Shown: in pieces, positions 16,276-25,151 of the stretch
Layout of the letters: each line of letters starts with the position of its first letter
How positions within the stretch are numbered: position 1 is the stretch's first letter
DNA from: Halodurantibacterium flavum
GTDB taxonomy: Bacteria; Pseudomonadota; Alphaproteobacteria; Rhodobacterales; Rhodobacteraceae
Direction of reading: 5' to 3'
NCBI RefSeq assembly: GCF_042681825.1
Contig: NZ_JBHUGH010000010.1
Coordinates: 1-64,000 of the forward strand
DNA length: 64,000 bases
Position numbers and translations under genes: made by a program
Notes under the pieces: generated by a model
Database searches by the model: none
Told to the model about the DNA's origin: nothing
The model's input: only the letters and a program-made list of their open reading frames with translations

Positions 16276-16421
16276 GCGCACCCGGCGCAAGGCTTCCCTG
16301 CGCATTCTGCATGGCTCTGACCGCGCCGGTCCTCGCGCGGAAAACATGCCGTTTCAGCGCTGCCAAGCGTCGGATTCCGGCCTTTTCGGGGTCGTTGGAC
16401 GGGATCGCGTCACAGGCTTTC

Positions 16422-16450
16422 TTGTGGCGAATGTTCCTATTTCGTGCTAG
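16422..16450 (+). promoter_or_regulatory. Putative ruvC promoter with a LexA-like half-matched box
   Basis: TTGTGG and TGCTAG are spaced by 17 bases and lie 44-72 bases upstream of ruvC. Between them, GTTC at 16433 and GTGC at 16444 are separated by seven bases, which is the alphaproteobacterial LexA layout GTTC-N7-GTTC with one mismatch. If real, ruvCAB would be SOS-controlled. Apart from these sites, the 300-base gap between the DUF1127 gene and ruvC shows nothing further. Confidence 0.35.
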
Positions 16451-16493
16451 CTGCGTCAGAAAAGCAACACGAGAAACGGGCGGCGGGGGCAGG

Positions 16494-17000
16494 ATGCGCG
16501 TAATGGGGATAGACCCGGGGCTTCGGAACATGGGCTGGGGAATCATCGACGTCGCGGGTTCCCGGCTCAGCCATGTCGCGAACGGCATCTGCCACTCGGC
16601 GGGGGATGTGCTGGCCGAACGGCTACTGTCGCTTCATGCGCAGTTGTCGGCGATCATCGGTCGCTACGGCCCCGATGCCGCGGCGGTCGAGCAGACATTC
16701 GTGAACAAGGACGCGGTCGCGACGCTCAAGCTGGGGCAGGCGCGGGGTGTCGCCCTGCTGGTTCCCGCGCAGGCGGGTCTGGCTGTGGGCGAATATGCCC
16801 CGAATGCCGTCAAGAAAACGGTCGTGGGCGTCGGCCATGCCGCCAAGGTTCAGGTCGACCACATGGTACGGCTGCAGCTTCCGGGGGTCGAAATCGCGGG
16901 GGCCGACGCGGCAGACGCGCTGGCCATCGCGATCTGCCACGCGTTCCATCTGCAATCGGCGGGGCGGCTCGACAGCGCGCTGCGGAGGGCGGGCGCGTGA
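16494..17000 (+). CDS. ruvC: Holliday junction resolvase RuvC
   Basis: This 168-residue nuclease cuts Holliday junctions as a dimer on a RuvAB-bound junction. The four acidic catalytic residues are in place: D7 (GIDPG), E66 (VEQTF), D138 and D141 (GADAADALAIAICHA). The start MRVMGIDPG is the usual family N-terminus, although the ribosome site is weak (AGG next to the ATG). Its TGA overlaps the GTG of ruvA, so the ruvC-ruvA-ruvB order is a single operon. Confidence 0.97.
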   Translation: MRVMGIDPGLRNMGWGIIDVAGSRLSHVANGICHSAGDVLAERLLSLHAQLSAIIGRYGPDAAAVEQTFVNKDAVATLKLGQARGVALLVPAQAGLAVGEYAPNAVKKTVVGVGHAAKVQVDHMVRLQLPGVEIAGADAADALAIAICHAFHLQSAGRLDSALRRAGA

Positions 17001-17668
17001 TCGGGCGGATCGCCGGGCGGCTTGAATATCGCGGGTCCGATCATGTCCTGATCGACGTGCGCGGGGTGGGCTACATCGTCCACGTCTCGGACCGGACACT
17101 GGCGCAGCTTCCTGCACCGGGCGCTGCCATAGCGCTTTATACCGAACTGCTGGTGCGCGAGGATCTGTTGCAGCTCTTCGGGTTCCCGACGCTTCTGGAA
17201 AAGGAATGGCACCGCCTGTTGATGGGGGTTCAGGGGGTGGGGGCCAAGGCGGCGATGGCGATCCTCTCGACGCTTGGGGCGGATGGGGTCGGGCGGGCAA
17301 TTGCGCTTGGCGACTGGAATGCGGTGCGCGCCGCACCCGGTATCGGCCCCAAGATCGCGCAGCGCGTGGTGCTGGAACTCAAGAACAAGGCACCTGGGCT
17401 GATGGCCATGGCTGTGACTGCCCCCGCCGCAGCGGTGATCGACACGGGCGATGCAGGCGATCTGCCCGAGGTCGCGGCACCGGCTGCCCCGCCGCAAAAC
17501 CTCCCCGCCCCGGCAGCCAGCGCCGAGGCGCTTTCGGCCCTGATCAATCTTGGCTATTCCCATGGCGACGCGGCCAGTGCCGTCGCTCAGGCGTCGGGGT
17601 CCGAGCCCGAGGCCGGCACGCCCGCCCTGATCCGCGCCGCGCTGCGCCTGCTCGCGCCCAAGGGATAG
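16997..17668 (+). CDS. ruvA: Holliday junction branch migration protein RuvA
   Basis: This 223-residue protein binds the four-way junction as a tetramer and recruits RuvB. It has the N-terminal OB fold (MIGRIAGRLEYRG), the two helix-hairpin-helix segments (LMGVQGVGAKAAMAIL and APGIGPKIAQRVVLEL) and the C-terminal RuvB-binding three-helix domain (ALINLGYSHGDAASAV), joined by an Ala/Pro-rich linker. The start is GTG overlapping the ruvC stop. The ruvB start follows immediately after its stop. Confidence 0.97.
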   Translation: MIGRIAGRLEYRGSDHVLIDVRGVGYIVHVSDRTLAQLPAPGAAIALYTELLVREDLLQLFGFPTLLEKEWHRLLMGVQGVGAKAAMAILSTLGADGVGRAIALGDWNAVRAAPGIGPKIAQRVVLELKNKAPGLMAMAVTAPAAAVIDTGDAGDLPEVAAPAAPPQNLPAPAASAEALSALINLGYSHGDAASAVAQASGSEPEAGTPALIRAALRLLAPKG

Positions 17669-18739
17669 ATGATGGCCCGCTCCGAGACCTCTACGCCCGA
17701 TCCGACCCTGCGCCCCGAGGCCCAGCCCGAGGATGCCGACCGCGCCCTGCGCCCGCAGCGGCTGGAAGAGTTCATCGGGCAGGCAGAGGCCCGGGCCAAC
17801 CTGCGCATCTTCATCGAAAGCGCCCGGATGCGCGGCGAGGCGATGGATCACACGCTGTTCTATGGCCCGCCCGGTCTCGGCAAGACGACGCTTGCGCAGA
17901 TCATGGCGCGCGAACTGGGCGTGGGCTTCCGGATGACCTCGGGTCCGGTGCTGGCCAAGGCGGGCGATCTGGCGGCGATCCTCACCAATCTCGAACCGCG
18001 CGACGTGCTTTTTATTGATGAGATCCACCGCCTTTCCCCCGTGGTCGAGGAGGTACTCTATCCCGCGATGGAGGATTTTGCGCTGGACCTGGTGATCGGC
18101 GAGGGGCCGGCGGCGCGTACGGTGCGCATCGACCTGCCGCCCTTTACGCTGGTGGGCGCGACGACGCGGCTCGGCCTTCTGACGACGCCGCTGCGGGACC
18201 GTTTCGGCATCCCCACGCGGCTTCAGTTCTATACCGAGGATGAGCTGAACGAGATCGTGACCCGTGGTGCGCGGATGCTCGGCGTGCCGGCGGAACCGGA
18301 CGGGCCTAGGGAGATCGCACGCCGTGCCCGCGGAACGCCCCGGATCGCAGGGCGGCTGTTGCGCCGCGTTGTGGATTTCGCGCTGGTCGAGGGCGACGGG
18401 AGGCTCACCAAGGCCATCGCTGACAGTTCGCTGACGCGTCTGGGGGTTGACCGGGTGGGCCTTGACGGCGCCGACCGTCGGTATCTGACGCTGATCGCGC
18501 AGAATTATGGCGGTGGCCCGGTGGGGATCGAGACGCTTTCCGCTGCGCTGTCCGAGGCCCGCGATGCCCTGGAAGAGGTGATCGAGCCCTACCTTCTGCA
18601 ACAGGGACTGATCCAGCGGACGCCGCGGGGGCGGATGCTGACCGCGCAGGCCTGGCGTCATCTGGGGCTCGACATGCCGCGTGTGGCCGGACAGCCTGAT
18701 CTCTTCAGCCCTGTGCAGGAGGCGCGGGATGACGACTGA
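17669..18739 (+). CDS. ruvB: Holliday junction branch migration ATPase RuvB
   Basis: This 356-residue AAA+ hexameric motor drives branch migration. Walker A is GPPGLGKT (66-73), Walker B is DEIH (117-120), sensor segments and the arginine finger region follow, and the C-terminal winged helix contains QGLIQRTPRGR. Two ATG codons open the frame; either may be used. The last residues overlap the next gene by 11 bases. Confidence 0.97.
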   Translation: MMARSETSTPDPTLRPEAQPEDADRALRPQRLEEFIGQAEARANLRIFIESARMRGEAMDHTLFYGPPGLGKTTLAQIMARELGVGFRMTSGPVLAKAGDLAAILTNLEPRDVLFIDEIHRLSPVVEEVLYPAMEDFALDLVIGEGPAARTVRIDLPPFTLVGATTRLGLLTTPLRDRFGIPTRLQFYTEDELNEIVTRGARMLGVPAEPDGPREIARRARGTPRIAGRLLRRVVDFALVEGDGRLTKAIADSSLTRLGVDRVGLDGADRRYLTLIAQNYGGGPVGIETLSAALSEARDALEEVIEPYLLQQGLIQRTPRGRMLTAQAWRHLGLDMPRVAGQPDLFSPVQEARDDD

Positions 18740-19355
18740 CCCCTTCTCGCCCGAGCATGTGACGGCCCTCTTTACCCGGGCTGACGGCAGCTACGCCTTT
18801 GCGCGCTGGGGCAGGCCCATCGTGCCTGTTGTCTTTGGTGTCGAGGACGCGACGCTGTCGGTCGTCAAGGGCGCGATCGAGGCGGTCGTCACACTGGCCG
18901 GCCACCGTATGGCCGAAACCGATGCCGAGCTTGGCGCGAACCTCATGGTCTTCTTCTTTCGCGAATGGCGGGAACTGACTGAAACGCCCAATCTCGACCG
19001 CCTTGTGCCCGACCTTGCCAGCCTTGTCGCGCGGCTGGAGGGGGCCAACCAGTACCGCCTGTTCCGCTTCGACCAGGCCGGCGCGATCCGTGCGGCCTTT
19101 GTGTTCATCCGGATGGATGCGCACCTTTCCGCGATGCCGGCGCAGACCCTCGCGCTTGCGCAGGCGGCGCAGGTGATCCTGCTTTGGTCGGACCGGGCGT
19201 TTGCCGTGCACTCTCCGCTCGCAGTCGCGGGCGAGGTGGTGATCCTGCGGCCCGAAATCGCGGGCGTGATCCGCGCCGCCTATGATCCGGTGCTGCCGGC
19301 CGCAGGCCGCGACGCAAGCCATGCCTATCGGCTGTTCGCGCGGATGTCCGCATGA
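18729..19355 (+). CDS. Conserved-looking protein of unknown function between ruvB and ybgC
   Basis: I do not recognise a domain in this 208-residue protein. It has no signal peptide or membrane span, is moderately acidic at the N-terminus and alternates hydrophobic stretches (IVPVVFGVEDATLSVV, AQVILLWSDRAFAV, EVVILRPEIAGVI) in a way that suggests an alpha/beta cytoplasmic fold. The ATG overlaps the end of ruvB and its stop overlaps the ybgC start, so it is translated as part of the same message. That strongly supports a real gene. A role with RuvAB or the Tol system cannot be inferred from position alone. Confidence 0.75.
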   Translation: MTTDPFSPEHVTALFTRADGSYAFARWGRPIVPVVFGVEDATLSVVKGAIEAVVTLAGHRMAETDAELGANLMVFFFREWRELTETPNLDRLVPDLASLVARLEGANQYRLFRFDQAGAIRAAFVFIRMDAHLSAMPAQTLALAQAAQVILLWSDRAFAVHSPLAVAGEVVILRPEIAGVIRAAYDPVLPAAGRDASHAYRLFARMSA

Positions 19356-19735
19356 CGCACCGGTTTTCCTGTCGCGTCTACTATGAAGATACGGACCTTG
19401 CCGGGATCGTCTATTACGCGAATTACCTGCGTTTCATCGAGCGGGCGCGCAGCGAGTGGGTGCGCGAAATCGGCATCGACCAGCGCCGGATGAAGGCGGA
19501 GGATGGGCGCGTCTTTGCCGTCCGCCGGCTGGAGGCCGATTATCTTTCCCCGGCGCGGTTCGATGACCTGCTGATGGTCGAAACCTCGGTCGAACGGGCG
19601 CGCCCGGCAAGCATCGTCCTTCACCAGTTGGTGCTGCGGGAGGAACGGCCGCTCTTCCATGCGCTTGTGACGCTTGTCTGCCTTTCGGACAGTGGCGCCC
19701 CGCTGCGTCTGCCCGATGCGCTGCGCGGGCTTTGA
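19352..19735 (+). CDS. ybgC: Tol-Pal-associated acyl-CoA thioesterase YbgC
   Basis: This 127-residue hotdog protein has the family signature YYEDTDLAGIVYYANYLRFIERAR near the N-terminus, with the catalytic Asp at D15. YbgC hydrolyses acyl-CoA or acyl-ACP thioesters and sits with the tol genes in most proteobacteria. The ATG overlaps the upstream stop (ATGA). It ends about 115 bases before tolQ, and a probable tolQ promoter is in that gap. Confidence 0.95.
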   Translation: MTHRFSCRVYYEDTDLAGIVYYANYLRFIERARSEWVREIGIDQRRMKAEDGRVFAVRRLEADYLSPARFDDLLMVETSVERARPASIVLHQLVLREERPLFHALVTLVCLSDSGAPLRLPDALRGL

Positions 19736-19764
19736 ACCGCCCACACGCTGCCCACGCGGATGTG

Positions 19765-19794
19765 TTGGCAATCCCCCTCGTAAAGAGCTAGAAT
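19765..19794 (+). promoter_or_regulatory. Putative tolQ promoter
   Basis: TTGGCA and TAGAAT, both close to the sigma70 consensus, are spaced by 18 bases and lie 57-86 bases upstream of the tolQ ATG. It would allow the tol-pal genes to be transcribed apart from ruvCAB and ybgC. Confidence 0.5.
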
Positions 19795-19850
19795 CCTGCT
19801 AAGAGAGCCGCAACAAGCGGCCCGGCGGGCCAGAGGGAACGAGCAGGCAG

Positions 19851-20546
19851 ATGGAAACCGAAACGCTGACGATGGCGCAGGATCTCGATTTTTCGATGAT
19901 CGGACTTTTTGCGCGTGCGACGATCACCGTCAAGCTGGTGATGATAATGCTGATCATCATGTCCTTCTGGTCATGGGCGATCACGATCCAGAAGCATATC
20001 ACGTTGCGCAATGCCCGGCGTGAGGCTGCGATCTTTGACCGGGCCTTCTGGTCGGGCGAGCCGCTGGATGAACTCTTCGACCGCATCGGCCCGCAGCCGG
20101 ACGGGGCCCCGGGCAAGATCTTTGCTGCGGGGATGCTGGAATGGCGTCGCAGCCACAAGCAGGACGGGCGCCTGATCGCCGGGGCGCAGCAACGGATCGA
20201 CCGGTCGATGGATGTGGCAATCGCCAAGGAAGGCGAGCATCTCAACAGCGGGCTTTCCTTCCTCGCGACAACTGGTTCGACCGCGCCCTTCATCGGTCTT
20301 TTCGGGACGGTCTGGGGCATCATGCACGCGTTCGAGGAAATCGCGATCGCGCAGAACACGAGCCTTGCCGTCGTGGCGCCCGGCATCGCCGAGGCGCTGC
20401 TGGCAACCGGGCTCGGCCTGCTCGCCGCCATTCCGGCGGTGATCTTCTACAACAAGCTCTCGGCCGACAGTGAAAAGATCGTCGCGGGGTATGAGGCCTT
20501 TGCCGACGAATTCTCGACCATCCTGTCGCGCCAGCTGGACGCCTGA
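19851..20546 (+). CDS. tolQ: Tol-Pal system proton-channel subunit TolQ
   Basis: This 231-residue inner-membrane protein belongs to the MotA/TolQ/ExbB family. One span lies near residues 23-43 and two more near 140-160 and 175-195, with conserved features GLLAAIPAVIFYNKL and FLATTGSTAPFIGLFGTVWG. With TolR it converts proton-motive force into movement of TolA, which pulls in the outer membrane at division. An in-frame ATG at residue 8 is possible; I kept the first because of the usual length. The tolR start follows after three bases. Confidence 0.96.
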   Translation: METETLTMAQDLDFSMIGLFARATITVKLVMIMLIIMSFWSWAITIQKHITLRNARREAAIFDRAFWSGEPLDELFDRIGPQPDGAPGKIFAAGMLEWRRSHKQDGRLIAGAQQRIDRSMDVAIAKEGEHLNSGLSFLATTGSTAPFIGLFGTVWGIMHAFEEIAIAQNTSLAVVAPGIAEALLATGLGLLAAIPAVIFYNKLSADSEKIVAGYEAFADEFSTILSRQLDA

Positions 20547-20549
20547 GCG

Positions 20550-21023
20550 ATGGGCGCGGGGGTCATCAAGGGGGGCGGGAATGGCGGGCGGCGCGGTCGC
20601 CGCCGCAGACGCCCCGCCGCCATGTCGGAAATCAACGTCACGCCCTTCGTGGACGTGATGCTGGTGCTTCTGATCATCTTCATGGTGGCGGCGCCACTTC
20701 TGACCGTGGGGGTGCCGGTGGAACTTCCGCGCACCGCCGCGACCGCCCTGCCGACCGAGCAGGAAGAACCGCTGGCGATCACCCTGACGGCGGATGGCGT
20801 GCTCACGATCCAGACGACAGAGGTGTCTGAGACCGAATTGATCCCAAGGCTGCGGGCGATTGCGGCAGAACGGGCGGACGACAAGGTTTACCTGCGGGCC
20901 GACGGCGCCATCCCCTATGAGCGGGTGGTGCAGATCATGGGCGCGCTGAACGCGGGCGGTTTCCGCAACATCGGGCTTGTCACGGATACGGGCGGCCCCA
21001 GCTTCGACGGACGCGACGGCTAG
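20550..21023 (+). CDS. tolR: Tol-Pal system protein TolR
   Basis: This 157-residue ExbD/TolR-family protein has a short basic, Gly-rich N-terminus, one membrane span near residues 33-52 with the proton-carrying Asp in FVDVMLVLLIIFMV, and a periplasmic domain ending NIGLVTD. It forms the stator/rotor with TolQ and contacts TolA. Spacing to both neighbours is under ten bases, so tolQRA is one unit. Confidence 0.96.
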   Translation: MGAGVIKGGGNGGRRGRRRRRPAAMSEINVTPFVDVMLVLLIIFMVAAPLLTVGVPVELPRTAATALPTEQEEPLAITLTADGVLTIQTTEVSETELIPRLRAIAAERADDKVYLRADGAIPYERVVQIMGALNAGGFRNIGLVTDTGGPSFDGRDG

Positions 21024-21028
21024 GCCGA

Positions 21029-22267
21029 ATGGATACGGGAACGAAAATCTCTGCGATCGGGCATGTAGGCCTGATCCTCTGGGTGCTGTTCGGGGGCATG
21101 TTCGACTCTGCCCCGGTACGGCGGCCGGAGGTTGCCGAGGTTTCCATCCTGACCGGCGCGGAATTCGCGGCCCTGCAGCAGGCGGCGCAGCAACCCTCGG
21201 CCGCGCCTGCGACGCCCGACCCGGAACCGGCCGAACCGGCGCCGGCGCCCCCGCCCGAACCTGCCAGCGAACCCGATCCTCAGCCGGAGCCGCCACTCGC
21301 GCCGCCGGAGCCCGCGCCGCCGGAGCCCGTGGCAGAACCTGTGGCAGAATCGCCCATACCGGCCCCGCCGCCGGAACCCACGCCCCCCGCGCCCGCGCCG
21401 GAACCCGAGGCGGCGGCCCCCGCCGTGCCGTCGGCGACGCTGCTGCCGGATGTGGACTCGCGTCCCCGGCCGCGCCCTGTTGACCGCGTGGCACCCGATC
21501 CGACGCCCGCGCCCCCGCCCGACGCGGCCCCCGCCGAGCAGGTGCAGGAGGCGGTTACCGCAGACCCCGAGCCTGCACCGGCCGAAACGCCCCTTCCGCC
21601 GCAGGAGGCAACCGCGCCAGAGGAGGCCACGACCGAGATCGTGACCGAGGCGACCGAGACATCGGACACGACCGAGGCGGCGGTTGCCCCGCCGGTCGCA
21701 GCCCCGGATGCAAGCGTTCGTCCCCGCAACCGGCCGCAACGGCCCACGCCCCAGCCGGAGGCACCCGCGCAGACTGCGACGGCACCGCAGCCCGAAACGC
21801 CGCCCGAAACGCCGCGCCCCACGCCCCCCACGCCAGAGCCGCCGCGCCAGCAGCCCGCAACCGACAGCATCGCCGATGCGGTTGCCGCCGCCGTGGCCGA
21901 GGCCGGGAACAACCCCGCCCCGAATGCCTCGGGTCCCGTCGGGCCGCCCCTGACCAGCGGGGAACGGGATGCGTTCCGCATCGCGGTGCAAAGCTGCTGG
22001 AATGTCGGCGCGCTCTCGACCGAGGCGATGCAGGTCACGGTTGTCGTCGCCGCCACCATCGGCCGCAATGCCGTGCCCGATACCGGTTCGATCCGGATGC
22101 TGAGCTATTCCGGCGGGTCGGAGGCCGGCGCACGTCAGGCGTTCGAGACCGCGCGCCGGGCCATCCTGCGTTGCGGCGCCAACGGCTTTCCCCTGCCGGC
22201 CGACAAGTACGAACAGTGGCGCGAGGTGGAGTTCGTCTTCGACCCCAACGGCATGAGGCTCCGCTGA
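21029..22267 (+). CDS. tolA: TolA-like cell-envelope protein
   Basis: The 412-residue product has a single N-terminal span (about residues 6-24), a roughly 250-residue periplasmic linker made almost wholly of Pro, Ala and Glu, and a C-terminal globular domain (about residues 300-412, from GPPLTSGERDAFRIAV onwards). That is the TolA architecture, but the linker is Pro/Ala/Glu-rich rather than the Lys/Ala-rich helix of enterobacteria, as is common in alphaproteobacteria. TolA spans the periplasm to contact Pal and TolB. The identity rests mainly on position between tolR and tolB. Confidence 0.88.
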   Translation: MDTGTKISAIGHVGLILWVLFGGMFDSAPVRRPEVAEVSILTGAEFAALQQAAQQPSAAPATPDPEPAEPAPAPPPEPASEPDPQPEPPLAPPEPAPPEPVAEPVAESPIPAPPPEPTPPAPAPEPEAAAPAVPSATLLPDVDSRPRPRPVDRVAPDPTPAPPPDAAPAEQVQEAVTADPEPAPAETPLPPQEATAPEEATTEIVTEATETSDTTEAAVAPPVAAPDASVRPRNRPQRPTPQPEAPAQTATAPQPETPPETPRPTPPTPEPPRQQPATDSIADAVAAAVAEAGNNPAPNASGPVGPPLTSGERDAFRIAVQSCWNVGALSTEAMQVTVVVAATIGRNAVPDTGSIRMLSYSGGSEAGARQAFETARRAILRCGANGFPLPADKYEQWREVEFVFDPNGMRLR

Positions 22268-22343
22268 TGGGTGTGACGATGGACCTGTTCCCGTGCCGCT
22301 GTGTTATGACTTCCATATTCCCTCGTATGTGAAAGAGGATCAG

Positions 22344-23681
22344 ATGACCCTATCCCGCATGCTTGCCCCCGCCCTTGCCGCCCTGCTGGTTCTCGCCGGC
22401 GTGGCAGCTCCGGCCACGGCCCAGCAAGGACCCCTGCGGATCGAGATCACCGAGGGTGTGATCGAGCCCATGCCCTTTGCAGTGCCGGCCTTCATTCCGG
22501 AAAACGCGGCGGCCGCGCAATATGCAGACCAGATCACGCGGGTGATCGCGGCAAACCTCACCAATACCGGGCTGTTTCGTGAAATTCCGGCCAGCGCGCA
22601 TATCGGACGCATCACGAGCTTCGAGGCGCCGGTGCAGTATCCGGACTGGCGGGCCATCAATGCCCAAGCGCTGGTCACGGGCGCGGTCTCGGTCGACGGA
22701 TCGGGGCGACTGAACGTCAAGTTCCGGCTTTACGATGTCGTGTCCGGCCAGCCCTTGGGTGAGGGCCTTCAGTTCGGCGGCTCGGCGCAAAGCTGGCGGC
22801 GCATGGCGCACAAGGTGTCGGACGCGGTCTATAGCCGGATCACTGGCGAAGGAGGCTATTTTGACAGCCGCGTCGTCTTTGTCTCGGAAAGCGGCCCCAA
22901 GAACGACCGCCGCAAGCGGCTGGCTGTCATGGATCAGGACGGCGCGAATGTGCAGTACCTGACCGACAGCAATTCGATCGTGATCGCGCCGCGCTTTTCG
23001 CCCACCGGCGACCGCATCCTCTACACCTCTTACGAGAGCGGCTTTCCCCGCATCTATCTGCTGGACGTGGCGACCATGTCGCGTCGCGCGCTCGACGAGC
23101 AGCCCGGCACGATGACCTTTGCGCCGCGCTTTTCGCCCGATGGCCAGACCGTGGTCTTTTCGATGGCGACCGGCGGCAACACCGATATCTACACGCTCGA
23201 CCTGCGCAGCGGGCAGCGGTCGCGGCTGACGACGACCCCTTCCATCGAAACGGCACCCAGCTATTCGCCCGATGGCCGCCAGATCGTGTTCGAATCCGAC
23301 CGGTCCGGCACGCAGCAGCTCTACGTGATGTCCGCTTCGGGCGGAGAGCCGCGCCGCATCAGCGGTGGGCAGGGACGCTATGCGACGCCGGTCTGGTCGC
23401 CGCGGGGCGACATGATCGCCTTTACCAAGCAGCATCAGGGGCGGTTCCACATCGGCGTGATGCGCACCGATGGCAGCGAGGAACGGCTGCTGACGGCGTC
23501 CTTCCTTGACGAAGGTCCGACCTGGGCGCCCAATGGCCGGGTCATCATGTTCACGCGCGAAACAGCGGGTGAGGGCGGTCAGCCGGCGCTCTTCTCGGTC
23601 GATATCAGCGGCCGCAACCTGCGCCGCATCCCGACCGAAGGCCCGTCCTCCGATCCGGCCTGGTCGCCGCTTCTGCCGTAA
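22344..23681 (+). CDS. tolB: Tol-Pal system beta-propeller protein TolB
   Basis: This 445-residue periplasmic protein has a signal peptide (about residues 1-28, ending ATAQQ), an N-terminal TolB domain and a six-bladed PD40/WD40-like propeller. The repeat motif appears several times (RFSPTGDRILY, RFSPDGQTVVF, SYSPDGRQIVF, VWSPRGDMIAF). TolB binds Pal and is released by TolA. The start MTLSRML follows an AGAGGA site. Length is normal for the family. Confidence 0.97.
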   Translation: MTLSRMLAPALAALLVLAGVAAPATAQQGPLRIEITEGVIEPMPFAVPAFIPENAAAAQYADQITRVIAANLTNTGLFREIPASAHIGRITSFEAPVQYPDWRAINAQALVTGAVSVDGSGRLNVKFRLYDVVSGQPLGEGLQFGGSAQSWRRMAHKVSDAVYSRITGEGGYFDSRVVFVSESGPKNDRRKRLAVMDQDGANVQYLTDSNSIVIAPRFSPTGDRILYTSYESGFPRIYLLDVATMSRRALDEQPGTMTFAPRFSPDGQTVVFSMATGGNTDIYTLDLRSGQRSRLTTTPSIETAPSYSPDGRQIVFESDRSGTQQLYVMSASGGEPRRISGGQGRYATPVWSPRGDMIAFTKQHQGRFHIGVMRTDGSEERLLTASFLDEGPTWAPNGRVIMFTRETAGEGGQPALFSVDISGRNLRRIPTEGPSSDPAWSPLLP

Positions 23682-23761
23682 CGCAGGGTTCATTTCCAAC
23701 GCCTCGCCCCGGTGCTATGGTGCCGCAGGCGGGGTCGCTGGCTTCAACACAGGAACATCCG

Positions 23762-24307
23762 ATGCGCTATATTACGAAATCTCTTCTTCTGGTTGCCGTG
23801 CTGGCTGTTGCCGCCTGCAGCAATGCCAACCGCTTTGGTGCAGGATCCGGCGGTGCGGGTGACGGCACGGGTGGTTTTGGCCCCGGCAGCGGCTATGGCG
23901 ACGTAAGCTCGGGCGGGCTGGGCAACGCAAGCGACCCGACCTCGCCGGCCTATTTCCAGCAAACCGTGGGCGACCGCGTCTTTTTCGCCGTGGACCAGAG
24001 CACCCTTTCCCCCGAGGCGCGCGATACCCTGGCGCAACAGGCGCGCTGGCTGACCACGAACCGCGACTACCAGATCATCATCGAAGGTCATGCGGACGAA
24101 CAGGGCACGCGGGAATACAACCTTGCGCTGGGGGCGCGGCGGGCAAATTCGGTTCAGGAATTCCTTATCAGCCAGGGGATCAGCCCGAACCGGATGCGCA
24201 CGGTCAGCTATGGCAAGGAACGCCCGGTCGAGGTCTGCTCGAACGAGGCCTGCTATTCGCGGAACCGCCGCGGCGTGACCGTGATCTCGTCCGGCTTCGG
24301 TAGTTGA
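23762..24307 (+). CDS. pal: Peptidoglycan-associated lipoprotein Pal
   Basis: This 181-residue outer-membrane lipoprotein has a lipobox LAVAAC, with the lipidated cysteine at residue 19, a Gly/Ser-rich linker and an OmpA-like peptidoglycan-binding domain. The domain has FFAVDQSTLSPEARDTL and EGHADEQGTREYNLALGARR. It anchors the outer membrane to the wall during constriction and binds TolB. It lies 80 bases after tolB and 10 before cpoB. Confidence 0.97.
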   Translation: MRYITKSLLLVAVLAVAACSNANRFGAGSGGAGDGTGGFGPGSGYGDVSSGGLGNASDPTSPAYFQQTVGDRVFFAVDQSTLSPEARDTLAQQARWLTTNRDYQIIIEGHADEQGTREYNLALGARRANSVQEFLISQGISPNRMRTVSYGKERPVEVCSNEACYSRNRRGVTVISSGFGS

Positions 24308-24317
24308 GGATATCCAG

Positions 24318-25151
24318 ATGACCGGTTTCCGGGCTTTTGTCGTGGCGTTGGCGCTTGGTGTCCTTGGCCCCGGCGTTACCTTGGCTCAGGATGCGCAGTC
24401 CCTTGCCGACATCCGCCGGGAGCTTTCGGAACTCGCCGGCCAGATGACGAGCCTGCGCGCCGAACTTTCGTCTTCTGGCGGCACGCCGGGGGTCTATGTG
24501 TCCGGTTCCCTGCTGGAGCGGGTGGACACGATCGAGGCGGAGCTTGCGCGCCTTACCTCCCGCACCGAGGAACTCGAACTGCGGATCAACCGCATCGTTC
24601 AGGATGGCACGAACCGGATCGGCGACCTCGAATTCCGTCTGGTCGAACTTGAGGGCGGCGATTTCGGTCAGATCGGGGAAACCCGCCCCCTCGGGGGTGA
24701 GGCGCCGGCAACGGCCGCGCCCCCTCCGGTCATCAGCCCCTTCCCGACCACAGAGGCCCCGCAACTGGCCGCAAATGAACAGGCGGATTTCGATCGGGCC
24801 CGGGAGGTGCTCGATCAAGGTGACTTTCGCCGCGCCGCGGACCTCTTTGCGGCCTTCACCGAGACCTATACGGGTGGCCCCCTGACCGGCGAGGCGCATT
24901 ACCTGCGCGGCGAGGCGTTGCAGGCCCTGGGCGAGACCTCGGGCGCAGCCCGTGCCTATCTCGACAGCTTTTCGGGTTCGCCCGAGGGGCAGCGGGCGCC
25001 GGACGCGCTCTTCAAGCTGGGTGAAAGCCTCGGCGCGCTTGGTCAGCAATCCGAGGCCTGCGTGACCCTGGCCGAGGTGGGCGTGCGCTTTCCCACCAGC
25101 CCGGCGCGGGAGCGGGCGGTCGCGGAAATGAACGCTTTGCGGTGCAACTGA
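24318..25151 (+). CDS. cpoB: Cell-division coordinator CpoB (YbgF)
   Basis: This 277-residue periplasmic protein has a signal peptide (about 1-23), a trimerising coiled-coil segment (about 25-110 with heptad-like Leu spacing) and a C-terminal tetratricopeptide domain (residues about 155-277: DFDRAREVLDQGDFRRAADLF, ALYRL-type repeats). CpoB coordinates peptidoglycan synthesis with outer-membrane constriction through TolA and PBP1B. It is the last tol-pal gene and overlaps tilS by ten bases. Confidence 0.93.
   Translation: MTGFRAFVVALALGVLGPGVTLAQDAQSLADIRRELSELAGQMTSLRAELSSSGGTPGVYVSGSLLERVDTIEAELARLTSRTEELELRINRIVQDGTNRIGDLEFRLVELEGGDFGQIGETRPLGGEAPATAAPPPVISPFPTTEAPQLAANEQADFDRAREVLDQGDFRRAADLFAAFTETYTGGPLTGEAHYLRGEALQALGETSGAARAYLDSFSGSPEGQRAPDALFKLGESLGALGQQSEACVTLAEVGVRFPTSPARERAVAEMNALRCN

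Noticed and set aside
16850..18661. Minus-strand frame over ruvC, ruvA and ruvB
   Set aside because: It is an antisense shadow of ruvCAB with no start signal or domain.
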